Source: Carpediemonas membranifera
Taxonomy: Eukaryota; Fornicata
DNA length: 64,000 bases
Direction: 5' to 3'
NCBI GenBank assembly: GCA_019828565.1
Contig: JAHDYR010000019.1
Coordinates: 124,001-188,000 of the forward strand
This document shows positions 1 to 9,406 of this stretch, in pieces; position 1 is the stretch's first letter; the number at the start of each line of letters is the position of its first letter. The translations under genes were made by a program, and so were the position numbers. The notes beneath the pieces were generated by a model that was given only the letters and a program-made list of their open reading frames with translations, ran no database searches and was not told the origin of the DNA.

Positions 1-1794
1 CTCGGCGACCTGGCGCTCGAGAGAACGTATCATCGAGTCCTTCTCGGCCGTTGCCTCGTGGAGGGTGGCGAGCTCGGCGTTACGGCGCTCGGCCTCATCG
101 TCGAAGGTCGCCTTGACACGCGTCACCTGATCGGACATCGTGCTGCAGTTGGAGCGCCACTCAGCGACTGTCGCCTGCAGGTTCTCGATCTTCTCGGCAG
201 CGTTGGCAAGCTCCACCGTCTTGCGCTGAAGCTCTTCCTCCTGTGTCTTAACCTGCGTGGTAAGCGTGCGCAGACGCTCGCGCGTCGCGTCAGTGTCGGC
301 GCTGACCTCGGTGAGGCGGACGGCGCTTCGCTGCGCCTCGGTTGTGACGGAATTTAGCTCGGCGCGGATTGCGGCAAGCTCCTTCTCAGCGGCGTCCTTC
401 TCGTCAGAGACCTTCGAAAAGCGGGCGCTGAGTGCGTTGAAGTCGTTCGTCAGACTGTCGGCGCGGGTGCGGAACTGTTCCGACTCGACCTTGTGCTCGT
501 TCGCCTTGTCCGCCAGCGCGTTCCGCTCGTTAGACAGGCGCTCAACCTCCTTCGACCGGAGCTGCAACCGGCGCTCGAGCGTGTCGACGTCGGCATCGCG
601 GTCCCTGAGCTTCTGTGCCAGCTCGCTCACCCGCGCGTCGGTGAGGTCGACCTTCTCGCTCTGCTGCAGCAAGCGCTCCCGGGCAGCCTCGAGCTCGGTC
701 TCCATCTTCTCTGCACGCATCGACAGCTGGCGGTAGGCGATATGGGAATTGTCGCGCTCCTCGGTCAGCTGAGAAACCCTCGTCTCGAGCTCAGTGGCGA
801 CTCCAATTGCCTGCGTCTTGTCACTCGTGCATGCGGCGAGCTTCTGCTGTGTTGTCTGGAGCTGGCTCTCGAGCTCACGAACGTGGTGGCGGTAGGCTAT
901 GATTTGGTCACGATACTGCCCATCGTCTTCGCTGTGGGCCTTAACGGCTGCCGAAAGCTGTTCGACTTCGGCTGACTTCTCGGCAAGTCGCTTCTCGAGG
1001 TCTGCCTCGCGATCCTTGTGCCTTTGCTCCGCATCAGAGTTGTTGGCGCTCGTACGCTCGAGCTCGGCGACCTGGCGCTCGAGAGAACGTATCATCGAGT
1101 CCTTCTCGGCCGTTGCCTCGTGGAGGGTGGCGAGCTCGGCGTTACGGCGCTCGGCCTCATCGTCGAAGGTCGCCTTGACACGCGTCACCTGATCGGACAT
1201 CGTGCTGCAGTTGGAGCGCCACTCAGCGACTGTCGCCTGCAGGTTCTCGATCTTCTCGGCAGCGTTGGCAAGCTCCACCGTCTTGCGCTGAAGCTCTTCC
1301 TCCTGTGTCTTAACCTGCGTGGTAAGCGTGCGCAGACGCTCGCGCGTCGCGTCAGTGTCGGCGCTGACCTCGGTGAGGCGGACGGCGCTTCGCTGCGCCT
1401 CGGTTGTGACGGAATTTAGCTCGGCGCGGATTGCGGCAAGCTCCTTCTCAGCGGCGTCCTTCTCGTCAGAGACCTTCGAAAAGCGGGCGCTGAGTGCGTT
1501 GAAGTCGTTCGTCAGACTGTCGGCGCGGGTGCGGAACTGTTCCGACTCGACCTTGTGCTCGTTCGCCTTGTCCGCCAGCGCGTTCCGCTCGTTAGACAGG
1601 CGCTCAACCTCCTTCGACCGGAGCTGCAACCGGCGCTCGAGCGTGTCGACGTCGGCATCGCGGTCCCTGAGCTTCTGTGCCAGCTCGCTCACCCGCGCGT
1701 CGGTGAGGTCGACCTTCTCGCTCTGCTGCAGCAAGCGCTCCCGGGCAGCCTCGAGCTCGGTCTCCATCTTCTCTGCACGCATCGACAGCTGGCG
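1..1794 (-). repeat. 1,062-bp in-frame tandem duplication in the coiled-coil gene
   Basis: Bases 1-732 recur at 1063-1794, an offset of 1,062 bp (a multiple of three). The match stops where both copies encode the same short string AYRQLS. The left copy is cut by the window edge, so more copies may lie outside. Confidence 0.9.
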
Positions 1795-2379
1795 ATACGC
1801 TGCCTGCGAGTTCGATCGCTGGTCGGTCAACTCAGCGACACTGTCCTCGAGACCACGAACAGACGTATCGAGCTCCTCTGCCAGCGACGTCTTCTCCACC
1901 AGCTTCTTACTCAAGTCAGCCTCTCTCGCCTGCGACTTCTGCTCGGACTCGGTCAGCTGTGTCACAGAGGCCTGGAGCTCGGACACTTGCTTCTCAAGGG
2001 ACAGGACGAGGGCATCCCGCTCTGTAGCAGACTCCTTCAACGCGGCAAGCTCTGTGTTGCGGCGCTCTTTCTCGTCTTGCTCCTTCTCGTGGTCGTAAAT
2101 GGCGTTCTTGAGCTGTGTCTGAAGAGCCGAAACCTTGCTCTCCGCATCAGCAGCCCGCGTCTTCGTTTCAGCGAGCTGAGATGTACATTCTTCGCTCATC
2201 TTCTTGAAATGGAGCACATCCTGCTCTGTCTGCATGAGTTCTTGCACGAGGACCTTCATATCTTGCTGTGAGCGCCGAAGCTGCGCCCAGAGCTCACGAG
2301 ATGAGAACTCAGACACATGGGATCCTCCAGAGAGCTCTAGTGCGCGTTGTGCTGGCGCTGTTGTCTCGGTTGAGGACAT
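1..2379 (-). CDS. Long coiled-coil protein, C-terminal part beyond the window edge
   Basis: An open frame on the minus strand runs from an ATG at 2379 to base 1 without a stop (793 codons), so the gene continues past the left edge. The protein opens with about 30 ordinary residues (MSSTETTAPAQRALELSGG...), then becomes almost continuous charged heptads rich in E, K, L, Q and R, typical of a long coiled coil. A 1,062-bp (354-codon) direct repeat lies inside it: 1-732 matches 1063-1794 base for base as far as I can see. No enzymatic domain is visible. Such proteins are often cytoskeletal or Golgi tethers, but nothing here decides between these. The leucine-rich frames on the opposite strand are antisense shadows of the heptads. 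Confidence 0.85.
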   Translation of the reverse strand, partial: MSSTETTAPAQRALELSGGSHVSEFSSRELWAQLRRSQQDMKVLVQELMQTEQDVLHFKKMSEECTSQLAETKTRAADAESKVSALQTQLKNAIYDHEKEQDEKERRNTELAALKESATERDALVLSLEKQVSELQASVTQLTESEQKSQAREADLSKKLVEKTSLAEELDTSVRGLEDSVAELTDQRSNSQAAYRQLSMRAEKMETELEAARERLLQQSEKVDLTDARVSELAQKLRDRDADVDTLERRLQLRSKEVERLSNERNALADKANEHKVESEQFRTRADSLTNDFNALSARFSKVSDEKDAAEKELAAIRAELNSVTTEAQRSAVRLTEVSADTDATRERLRTLTTQVKTQEEELQRKTVELANAAEKIENLQATVAEWRSNCSTMSDQVTRVKATFDDEAERRNAELATLHEATAEKDSMIRSLERQVAELERTSANNSDAEQRHKDREADLEKRLAEKSAEVEQLSAAVKAHSEDDGQYRDQIIAYRHHVRELESQLQTTQQKLAACTSDKTQAIGVATELETRVSQLTEERDNSHIAYRQLSMRAEKMETELEAARERLLQQSEKVDLTDARVSELAQKLRDRDADVDTLERRLQLRSKEVERLSNERNALADKANEHKVESEQFRTRADSLTNDFNALSARFSKVSDEKDAAEKELAAIRAELNSVTTEAQRSAVRLTEVSADTDATRERLRTLTTQVKTQEEELQRKTVELANAAEKIENLQATVAEWRSNCSTMSDQVTRVKATFDDEAERRNAELATLHEATAEKDSMIRSLERQVAE

Positions 2380-2499
2380 TCGAAGTCGAAATTCCGAGAC
2401 AAATGATCCCGTCATCCAAACTTATAAAAATCGGCCATACCATCGCGTAAAATGACCCCCAACAAGCAGTAAGAGTAACGCCTTTAGTATCCACCCCTC

Positions 2500-3834
2500 T
2501 CACATGTTCTTCGCCTCGTTCTTCTCAAAGCTGGGTATGCTGTGGGAGTGCCCGACAATACCGCCAGCCAGCCGCAAGCCGGCAATAAAACACACCGCAA
2601 GAAGAATCATTGTCGCAAGGAACGACAGCCCGAGAGTCTTCCAAAATGTCAGCCATGCCACGCCTACATGCCGCTCAATCAGGGGATCGACGACACAAAG
2701 ACCCCAGCCAACTGTCGTTGAAGAAATGATGTCGTCAAAATCATCTAAACTGCACACGACTCCACCGCAAGCCGTGATGGGCATCGTGTCGCCGTTGAAC
2801 CGGAACTTGATGTAGTACTGTTCCCGCTCTTCAACTCCGACAATGGTTGGGTCTTGCCAGAGTTCCAGCTCTAGGTGCGAGCCGAAGTCCGTCTCGGCGG
2901 CGTCGTCGCCCCAAAGACCAAGCAGAGCAAGCATCGTCTCGACAGTAGTGTCGTGGCCCGAGTAAATGACCATCTTCGCCGTCGGCTCGTCTGTGAGGGC
3001 GGAGTAGACCATGTCTCTCCACGAATTGATCATGGGCGATCCCTTCATACGCGTTCTCTGGTCTGACACTCCGGCCCCGATCTTTTCGTGCATTTTAAGG
3101 CGGTGGATATCCATGATAACCTCGAAGTCTGCCTGAGTGATGACAGGCGGCAGACCGCAGCCCTGGGTGATACCACACCGCAGAGGGTCCGACAGAAGGC
3201 CGATGTCGGCGGCATGGAAGGTGGATCCGACGTAATCTTCGAGCTCCGCCTCCTTCTTGATACGCTGGAGGAACTCGTAGTACTGCTCCTCGACTGCTTC
3301 CCAGGACTTGGAGTGCATGGCGTTCGTCCGCATGTCCTCAAGGACGGGGCAGTCGGCCTCGGGGTGGAAGAGCCGGTCCTCGTCGTCCTCCTGTATCCAG
3401 GGAGTGCCCAGGTTTGACCGAATAGGGACGGGCTGCACCTGGTCTGGGAGGGTGTCTGACCCCGCACCCGGCGGGTAGAGTCCGGTGAGGACGCTGTAGG
3501 CTGACATCACCGTGCGGTCGGTGCCACTGGACCGTATGAGGATTTCTGAGTTGTTGTACTTGGGCGACAGCAGCTCGTGCTCAGTGACGTAGAGGGCGTT
3601 GTAGTAGAGGCCGACGTCGTACAGCTGCTGCTGACCGAGTGGCGTAAGCTGGCCTCGACGCCTTGGACCTTCTGACCACTTGCAAGTGTCCATGTGATCG
3701 GGGAGGAAGTGCAGTGGGGAGCGAGCACCGTGTCTGAAGAGCGCTATGGCTAGTTTCAACTCATCGGCGCGTGCAGGGGAAACAAGACACGCGATGAGAA
3801 GAAGAATGCAGATACGAGACACACGAAGACTCAT
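2500..3834 (-). CDS. Membrane-anchored histidine acid phosphatase
   Basis: This is a histidine phosphatase clan-2 enzyme, like lysosomal or prostatic acid phosphatase, that hydrolyses phosphomonoesters in an acidic lumen. I chose the Met at 3834 (444 aa) because it begins a classic signal peptide (MSLRVSRICILLLIACLVSPARA); an in-frame ATG at 3876 would add 14 residues. The catalytic RHGARSP motif is at residues 34-40 (nucleophile H35) and the proton-donor HD pair (YSGHD) is at about 294-295. A hydrophobic segment near 395-425 (FLATMILLAVCFIAGLRLAGG) is followed by a short tail, giving a type I topology like human lysosomal acid phosphatase. The short tail has no clear YxxPhi sorting motif. 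It is the first of several endolysosomal genes here. Confidence 0.93.
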   Translation of the reverse strand: MSLRVSRICILLLIACLVSPARADELKLAIALFRHGARSPLHFLPDHMDTCKWSEGPRRRGQLTPLGQQQLYDVGLYYNALYVTEHELLSPKYNNSEILIRSSGTDRTVMSAYSVLTGLYPPGAGSDTLPDQVQPVPIRSNLGTPWIQEDDEDRLFHPEADCPVLEDMRTNAMHSKSWEAVEEQYYEFLQRIKKEAELEDYVGSTFHAADIGLLSDPLRCGITQGCGLPPVITQADFEVIMDIHRLKMHEKIGAGVSDQRTRMKGSPMINSWRDMVYSALTDEPTAKMVIYSGHDTTVETMLALLGLWGDDAAETDFGSHLELELWQDPTIVGVEEREQYYIKFRFNGDTMPITACGGVVCSLDDFDDIISSTTVGWGLCVVDPLIERHVGVAWLTFWKTLGLSFLATMILLAVCFIAGLRLAGGIVGHSHSIPSFEKNEAKNM

Positions 3835-4380
3835 TGCCCGCGTCAGAAGGCAGCGTGCTTGACCGTGACCGTTCATTGAACCGACGACGATCGGAATGAC
3901 ACTAATCTGCGAATGAAAGAAGGCGACGCAGGCAATTTCGACGGAGTTCAGTGCGCCTCAGCACACGCATAGGACGATAAGCCGACTGTATCCTGTGCTT
4001 TTTGGGCTTTTGCCGCGTTTCAAACGTGACCAACGCGATGGTTCCACTTGGTCAACGAGCGAGTGGGAACGGCCAGCACGGCGAAGACCAAGCCTGTGCC
4101 CAAGGGCAAGGGCAGCGTGGCCGCTCTGGTCACCTTGATGCATACCGGTTGATGGTGGCGAGGGCACAACAGTGAAAAACAGGATTTATTACCGACTGAT
4201 GTTGAAGGTCGTGAGGTCCCTGTTTCAGATGGGGGCGCGGTTCATCGGCCTGAAGAGCCCAGGGCAAAGGGATCAAAGATTGTAAAAACTGACCAGTTGC
4301 TGAGTCACTGCTCGCCACACTGTTCATGCATATAAAGGTTATAGTGCTTCCATGTAGACGTAAAAATGACGATCGCACAC
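3835..4380. other. Intergenic stretch, no gene recognised
   Basis: A lower-GC 546-bp gap between the acid phosphatase start and the next minus-strand stop. A short open plus-strand stretch at about 4030-4152 (ending PVPKGKGSVAALVTLMHTG) has no start codon and no family I recognise. No tRNA or repeat was seen. Confidence 0.5.
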
Positions 4381-5193
4381 TCACTGGAAGAGCATCAGGT
4401 CGAGCGGCTCAAGGCCGATGTCGAGCGTGGGCATCTGAAGCTCGGATGTCGGCCCACACCGCGGCACGATCGGCGAGAACTCCGGCATGAATAGCGACAG
4501 TCGAGCCCGGCCACTGCGCTCCATCATTTGATAGACAGCCCGTGTTGCCGGAGTCGCAACTGCCGACTCAGTTCTGACTCCAGTGCCGAAATTCGAAGAG
4601 TGGCTAGTAGTTCTTTTCCCTCTCATCGGAGTCGGCCTCGTCGGAGTCATCCCGAGTCTGATCGCGGGAATGCCCAGGTCTGGAGGCTGTTTGCGGGTCA
4701 CCCCGAGCGGATCATGGGACTTGCACGCCTGCACACACTCGGAGACCGGGTCGTGGCTTTCAGGGGACGTAATTGGTGCGAGCTCACCTGCATCGAGGTC
4801 CTGCTGGACCCAGGTGGGGATGGTCTGGCAGAATTCAGCGGATCCAACCATGTCACGCTGAGAAGGGAAGGGGATGGCTGGCGCAAGGCGCGGTGTCTCG
4901 AGATCAAAGGACGACATCGCAGCAATGACATCGGGCGTGCTTGTGCCGAACCGAAAACCGCCAAAGCCGAGCTGGCTGCTCTCAATGAACGTAAGCTCTT
5001 GAGAATCGTTGAATGAAGGCTGAGACTGCGAGGATCGCGATGAATCGGTGCAGGAGATGTTCTTCTCGTCGAAAAAAGGCGGGTTCACAATAGACTCGTG
5101 AATGGGCGTAACGAGCGAGTGCTGCGTGTTCTTGGCACTGACGCATGGCTCGAGGAACATTATGTCCTCACGATTCTGGTAGTTCTGGCTCAT
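4381..5193 (-). CDS. Unknown Ser/Thr/Pro-rich protein
   Basis: A 270-residue protein of unknown function. The start at 5193 (MSQNYQNREDIMFLEP) is preferred because the 54 residues upstream in frame look non-coding in composition. It is largely low-complexity and probably disordered, rich in S, T, P and acidic residues. It has several short TPxR/TPTRP-like stretches that could be kinase sites, and a C-terminal hydrophobic-acidic cluster (LDIGLEPLDLMLFQ). There is no signal peptide, transmembrane segment or enzymatic motif. It lies between the acid phosphatase and CLN5 genes on the same strand. A regulatory or scaffold role is possible but is only a guess. Confidence 0.6.
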   Translation of the reverse strand: MSQNYQNREDIMFLEPCVSAKNTQHSLVTPIHESIVNPPFFDEKNISCTDSSRSSQSQPSFNDSQELTFIESSQLGFGGFRFGTSTPDVIAAMSSFDLETPRLAPAIPFPSQRDMVGSAEFCQTIPTWVQQDLDAGELAPITSPESHDPVSECVQACKSHDPLGVTRKQPPDLGIPAIRLGMTPTRPTPMRGKRTTSHSSNFGTGVRTESAVATPATRAVYQMMERSGRARLSLFMPEFSPIVPRCGPTSELQMPTLDIGLEPLDLMLFQ

Positions 5194-5405
5194 TCGGACA
5201 ATCGCGCAATTGCGCCAAGGCCGTTGAAGATGACAACCGGAGTCGAACGACTCGGCATTCAGATTAATCAGTTGATTAGTACTAGCGGTGAATGACCAAA
5301 TGACACATGCATGGTCTGTGTGGCGCAGCAGAGCTCCGGTGACACGGGTCAGCAACCCATACCGCCGTCATGGGCCAGCCATACTCCATCGCTGGATTTA
5401 TAGCC

Positions 5406-6281
5406 CTACACGTCCTTCTTCACCGGTGGGAGCCACTCAATCTCCTCGACGGTGTATGTGATGAATGGCGACCTCCAAGGGAGAGCCCAATACTTGTCGT
5501 GGTCCTCGTACTGAACAACAAAGCCGTACATGCCCTTGTACTTGGTAAACGCGGCGATGAATGCATCGAGGGACTTGTACTGATCGATCTGGAACAACTC
5601 GTAGAACTTTTCGATGCGCTCGGCCCAGACTGGCGAGTCCATGCTCACTTCGAACGGCTTCTTCGTGATGTAGTACACGTAGTCGCGGGTGGGGCGGGTC
5701 TTGTAGTCCCAGGTGACGTGGAGCCGGTCCATTTCCTTGAGAACGTCCTCGGCATAGTCCTGGCAGGTGTTGGCCTCGAACCACGTGGTAGACGGGTCGG
5801 GGGCCGTGTCGATTGCTCCGAGCAGACGGTAGTAGCTCATGGTGGTGTTGTAGTTGGCGGAGTAGGTGTGCACTTGGTTGAATTGGGTACCGCTGATCTC
5901 GGCGACGTACGTGACGTTGTCCCACAGCGTGTGGTTGATACCGTTCTCGATGTGGATCTCAAGCTTGTCGTTCCACTGAACAGCCTCCTCGGCGGGCAGG
6001 GAGGTGTTCACTGTGGGGAACACTGCGTGCGTGAGGTTGTTCGCGAGGAGCTCGAATGTGAACGACCGGGAGCCGCCAATTTCCACGAATCCCATGCCAG
6101 CGTGGTATGCACCGATGGCTTTGGTGATATCACCGACCTGCTTGTCGAGAAGAGGGTCGAGCATGTAGAAAGAAGCCCAACGGGACGTAGGCTCCACATC
6201 AACCCACGGAACATCGTGGATGATGGCTAAAGCACCGTAAATGAAGCAAAGGAGAACGAGAGTGACGCCCTTGCCAACCAT
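5406..6281 (-). CDS. CLN5: CLN5 homologue (lysosomal BMP synthase family)
   Basis: This is the full-length homologue (291 aa) of ceroid-lipofuscinosis neuronal protein 5. CLN5 is a soluble lysosomal glycoprotein with a permuted NlpC/P60-like fold, described as the transacylase that makes bis(monoacylglycero)phosphate. Residues 1-19 form a signal peptide. The protein follows human CLN5 throughout as I recall it: AYHAGMGF (candidate catalytic H60), VAEISGTQFNQ, TTWFEANTCQDY (candidate nucleophile C173), and the C-terminal WALPWRSPFITYTVEEI. Several N-x-T/S sites suit a glycosylated luminal protein. A CTTTAAAG element lies about 20 bp upstream of the start and a CTATAAAT follows the stop. The gene sits 0.3 kb downstream of a COG8-like gene and about 1.6 kb from CLN3. 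Confidence 0.92.
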   Translation of the reverse strand: MVGKGVTLVLLCFIYGALAIIHDVPWVDVEPTSRWASFYMLDPLLDKQVGDITKAIGAYHAGMGFVEIGGSRSFTFELLANNLTHAVFPTVNTSLPAEEAVQWNDKLEIHIENGINHTLWDNVTYVAEISGTQFNQVHTYSANYNTTMSYYRLLGAIDTAPDPSTTWFEANTCQDYAEDVLKEMDRLHVTWDYKTRPTRDYVYYITKKPFEVSMDSPVWAERIEKFYELFQIDQYKSLDAFIAAFTKYKGMYGFVVQYEDHDKYWALPWRSPFITYTVEEIEWLPPVKKDV

Positions 6282-6575
6282 GCGAGGTCAAAACGAATGG
6301 CTTTAAAGTGTCACCGATCTCAACACGAGATTGCATCCGCCGTATCGACAAGATTTTCTGCCTGATTGTTAACCCAATCGGACTGTCCCGCCGCCACAAC
6401 CTCGCGTGCCAGTCCTTCCAGGCCGGAAGGCAGTCGGACTTGGCAAGCACCAATGCTCCCAGCGGCCAAACCCAGGCTAGGTGCGGTTTGTACAGCCAGA
6501 CATCTCTCGGATATCGGTAAATCTCCGGCCAGCCTTGCCAGCATTTATATCAGGTCGACAGAGCACCGTGCCGTG

Positions 6576-7655
6576 TCACCCCACGAGCAGACCGACGCTG
6601 AACCCGAGCCCGAGCTCTCCCAGCGGGCCGACAGCGTCACTCACCGCCCGGCCGGCCATCTGCCGCATGCTCTCAGCGACGTCGGCGGGCACGTCCCGCA
6701 ATGCCGCGGTGAACTCGGCCCGGAACATGCGAGTCACGCCGCGGGTCCATGCGCTGGTCATTGCCATGGCGGGTGTCGCTACGCGGGCAGGGTATGTCTT
6801 GTGTTCACTCGCGAGGGTGGGGCAGAACAGGATCTCGGCCTGCAGGGCTGTGGTTGTGAGGGTCTCCCGCAGTGCAGACACGGCCTCGGTGACAAACGCC
6901 GCCCTCGTGATCTTGTGGTGCGACGCCTTCCGCCTCAGCTGCTGCAGTGTCTCTCTCAACGAGTCCCGCCGGCACCCCAGGAGGACGGCCGCCTCGGACT
7001 GGGCGTCGGTCGTCGGCCGCAGCTGCCGCAGCCGGGAGATGGATGCAATGACCCGCAGCGGGTCGTGCGTGCTGCCGAGGAGGGCTTCGATGGCCGAGAC
7101 GCACTGGTCCCCAACCGCATCCAACTCTGCGCGGAAGTGCTTGATGAAGTCCCGCTGCCGCACGACCTCGGATGGCTCAGGTCGGCCCTCAATCAACTCT
7201 GTCAGCCGGTCGGCGATGGCAGTGCCGTCTGCCAGGGCAGCGAAGAGCTGCTGGACGGTGTCGTCGTCGGGGTCCGCTGGGTCCGCCCCAAAGGACGCCG
7301 CGTACAGCGCACGGGCCCTCTCTGGGATGCCCAACACGGCGTTGATGTCGGTGATGGAGCTCCGGATGGCTGCGACCGTGTCGAACGTGCGGTGCATGCG
7401 GGAGAGCATCGTGGGTAGCCGGGCGATGTTGCTGCTGAGCCCAGAGGTATGTTTCACAATCCCAGCTGCTGAGAGAGCTTTTGGCTGGTTCAGGTCCTTT
7501 GCGGAGATCCGCATGATCTCTGGGCGGAGCCCAATGCGGTCCACTTCCCGTTTAAGGTCGTAGATCCGGGAGTCGTAGGCGTCGAGACTCGAATAGGCGC
7601 GCATGGATTCAGGAACGCTCTTGTACTCATTCACCAGCTGAATAATCCAGGAGTC
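6576..7655 (-). CDS. COG8-like (Dor1 family) subunit of the conserved oligomeric Golgi complex
   Basis: This is a probable COG complex subunit 8, part of the tether for retrograde vesicles at the Golgi. The protein is helical with no transmembrane segment (359 aa from Met 7655). The reading frame is open up to an ATG at 7793, but the extra 46 residues are Arg-rich and unlike protein, and a CTTTATAGG element lies within that stretch. Two blocks resemble Dor1/COG8: YSSLDAYDSRIYDLKREVDR, like the N-terminal region of COG8, and LLGCRRDSLRETLQQLRRK followed by ALRETLTTTALQAEILF, like the central signature with its CR..L...L and final Q..(I/L)F. Vps51-type tethers could give similar helices, so this is a family-level call. 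It lies between CLN5 and CLN3 on the same strand. Confidence 0.6.
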   Translation of the reverse strand, partial: DSWIIQLVNEYKSVPESMRAYSSLDAYDSRIYDLKREVDRIGLRPEIMRISAKDLNQPKALSAAGIVKHTSGLSSNIARLPTMLSRMHRTFDTVAAIRSSITDINAVLGIPERARALYAASFGADPADPDDDTVQQLFAALADGTAIADRLTELIEGRPEPSEVVRQRDFIKHFRAELDAVGDQCVSAIEALLGSTHDPLRVIASISRLRQLRPTTDAQSEAAVLLGCRRDSLRETLQQLRRKASHHKITRAAFVTEAVSALRETLTTTALQAEILFCPTLASEHKTYPARVATPAMAMTSAWTRGVTRMFRAEFTAALRDVPADVAESMRQMAGRAVSDAVGPLGELGLGFSVGLLVG

Positions 7656-7902
7656 CATGTAGCGGCCCTGTTCGTCTGTCAGTGAAATGACGTCGTCATC
7701 CGTGCGAGCCTGTTTCGGGTGTAGGCCCCTATAAAGCCGGCTGTAGCGTGTGTGTCTTCGGGCGTAGGGCTGACATGATGATCTGTGCCACATGCCATGT
7801 ACAACATGTCACTCGCGTCATCATGAGGGGATTCCCCCACCGCACCGCCAGTCGCCCATCGTCAATAACGTTTATAAGGCTGGGACACACACCCTAACCT
7901 GC

Positions 7903-9406
7903 CTATTTGTCCGCGAGCCAGGTGTGGTCCGCGATGAGGGTCCAGAGACACGATCCGCTGATGCCAACAGTCATGGTCAGTGTGATGAGCGTGACACAGA
8001 TCTCCTTGAGGTCCTTCGGGATCGAGGTCGAGTGCATTACGAGGTAGAATGTGTTCACATAAATGCACCCACCGAGGAGACCGACAAAGAGCATGGAGGG
8101 GAACTGCACCCACATCGTGAAATACTTGAACTTGAAGTAGTCTTGGGCGTTCCAGATCAGGAAGTTGAGGAACTGCAGGAAGGTCAGCACCTCGATGCAC
8201 TTGAACTTGAAGAAGCTGAGCGACGACCGGCTGATCAGAACACCGAACTGGTACGCGAACTGCAGGGCAATGTAGTCCTCCTCCGCGTGGGGGTCATAGA
8301 GCGGCTCGGCCTTGGCGGCGTTACCGACACTGACGCCGTACTCGAAGAAGTAGACCAGCATGATCTGGAGCTCGTAGCGGCGACAGACCCACGCTGCCTT
8401 GGCCACGCGGCCGAAGAACACGCCGATGTTGTGGAAGAAGAGCTTGAGGCTGCCCTGAACGCCGAGTCTGGCGAGCTTGGCGCTGATGTCTTCGGCCTTG
8501 AGCGCGGTAGTCTCCTCGAAGTGCCCGTCCGCCTCCAGGTCGAGCAGGCCTTCCATCTCCCTCTCCCCGATGTGGTCGACCTCCCCTAGGAGGTACTCGT
8601 CGCCCTTGATCTCGTCATACTCGTCGAAGGCGGAGACGTGGTGCGTCATCTGCATGGGCGTGTCCGAGTTACGGCGCGTGTGGGCGATGGACTGGCCCAG
8701 CGAGCCTGTGCCAGAGCCGCTTACGCCGATGAGGGCAGCCTCCCGGTCGTCATCGGCAAGCTCGGGGTGCTGGGCCATGCTGTCGGGTTTACGAAGCAGG
8801 AGGAAGCAGATGACGAACGGGACAGAGAGGGTCGACATGCAGACGAACGTCACGACCAGTGGGACGTCGAGGAAGGTCAGAATGAGGAAGAACAGCGAGG
8901 CCGCGACCCCGGCCAGGCCAGTGCCGCTGCTGTAACCGGCAACAGACTGCGGTGTGAAGTGGCGGACGTGCGCCAGGAGGATGGACTCACCGAAGGAGAG
9001 GGAGGCGCCGACCACGACGATGGAGATGAGCGCGACGTTGAAGTTCCCGATGACGGCGGCAAAGGCAATCATCAGGGGACCTACCAGCATAAAGGTGGCG
9101 TTAAGGAAGATGCGGAGAAGGATGGGCACCCGCTCAAGCAGGATGTTGAGCGGGCGGACGACAAAGCCGGCCGCGATATTGGCCCAAGGGATCTGTGTGA
9201 GAAACGGCACCGGCGCGTGTATGACAAACAAGAGGAAGCTGGTTCGTGGCGTTAAAGTCATCAGCGAGTTTCTTTGCCGCGCTCAGCACGGTAGTGTACA
9301 GGAAATAGTTCAGCATCCCTAATGCGAAGAAAAGGGCGAAATTGGCCATATAATGCTTGTCATATGATGCTCCAGAGCCATCATTTGTAACAACACCGCC
9401 GCCCAT
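7903..9406 (-). CDS. CLN3: CLN3 (battenin) lysosomal membrane protein, two exons
   Basis: The exons are 9230-9406 and 7903-9192 (minus), giving 488 aa. CLN3 is a multi-pass endolysosomal membrane protein of MFS-like fold, needed for export or clearance of glycerophosphodiesters. The first exon carries the family start (FALFFALGMLNYFLYTTVLSAAK). The second gives IPWANIAAGFVVRPL, the GESILLAHVRHFTP.SVAGYSSGTG.AG signature and later helices. The two frames join only if a 37-nt GTTTGT..TCACACAG intron is removed. A long acidic cytosolic loop (about residues 230-310) separates the two halves. The last helices (VGISGSCLWTLIADHTWLADK) are typical of the family. The first reading of this locus looks like a frameshift, but the intron explains it. 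Confidence 0.92.
9193..9229 (-). other. Intron in CLN3 (37 nt, phase 0)
   Basis: Donor GTTTGT, 3' end TCACACAG. Removal joins NATNQLPL to IPWANIAAGF. Confidence 0.88.

Noticed and set aside
1-1794. Tandem repeat as a CRISPR, satellite or transposon
   Set aside because: The unit is 1,062 bp, in frame and wholly inside a coding sequence, with no terminal repeats or transposase.
4021-4152. Open stretch ending PVPKGKGSVAALVTLMHTG
   Set aside because: Looks protein-like, but it has no start, no partner exon and no recognised family.
9134-9261. Apparent frameshift breaking CLN3 into two frames
   Set aside because: A 37-nt GTTTGT..TCACACAG segment of the same form as nine other introns restores the family sequence, so it is an intron, not a mutation.
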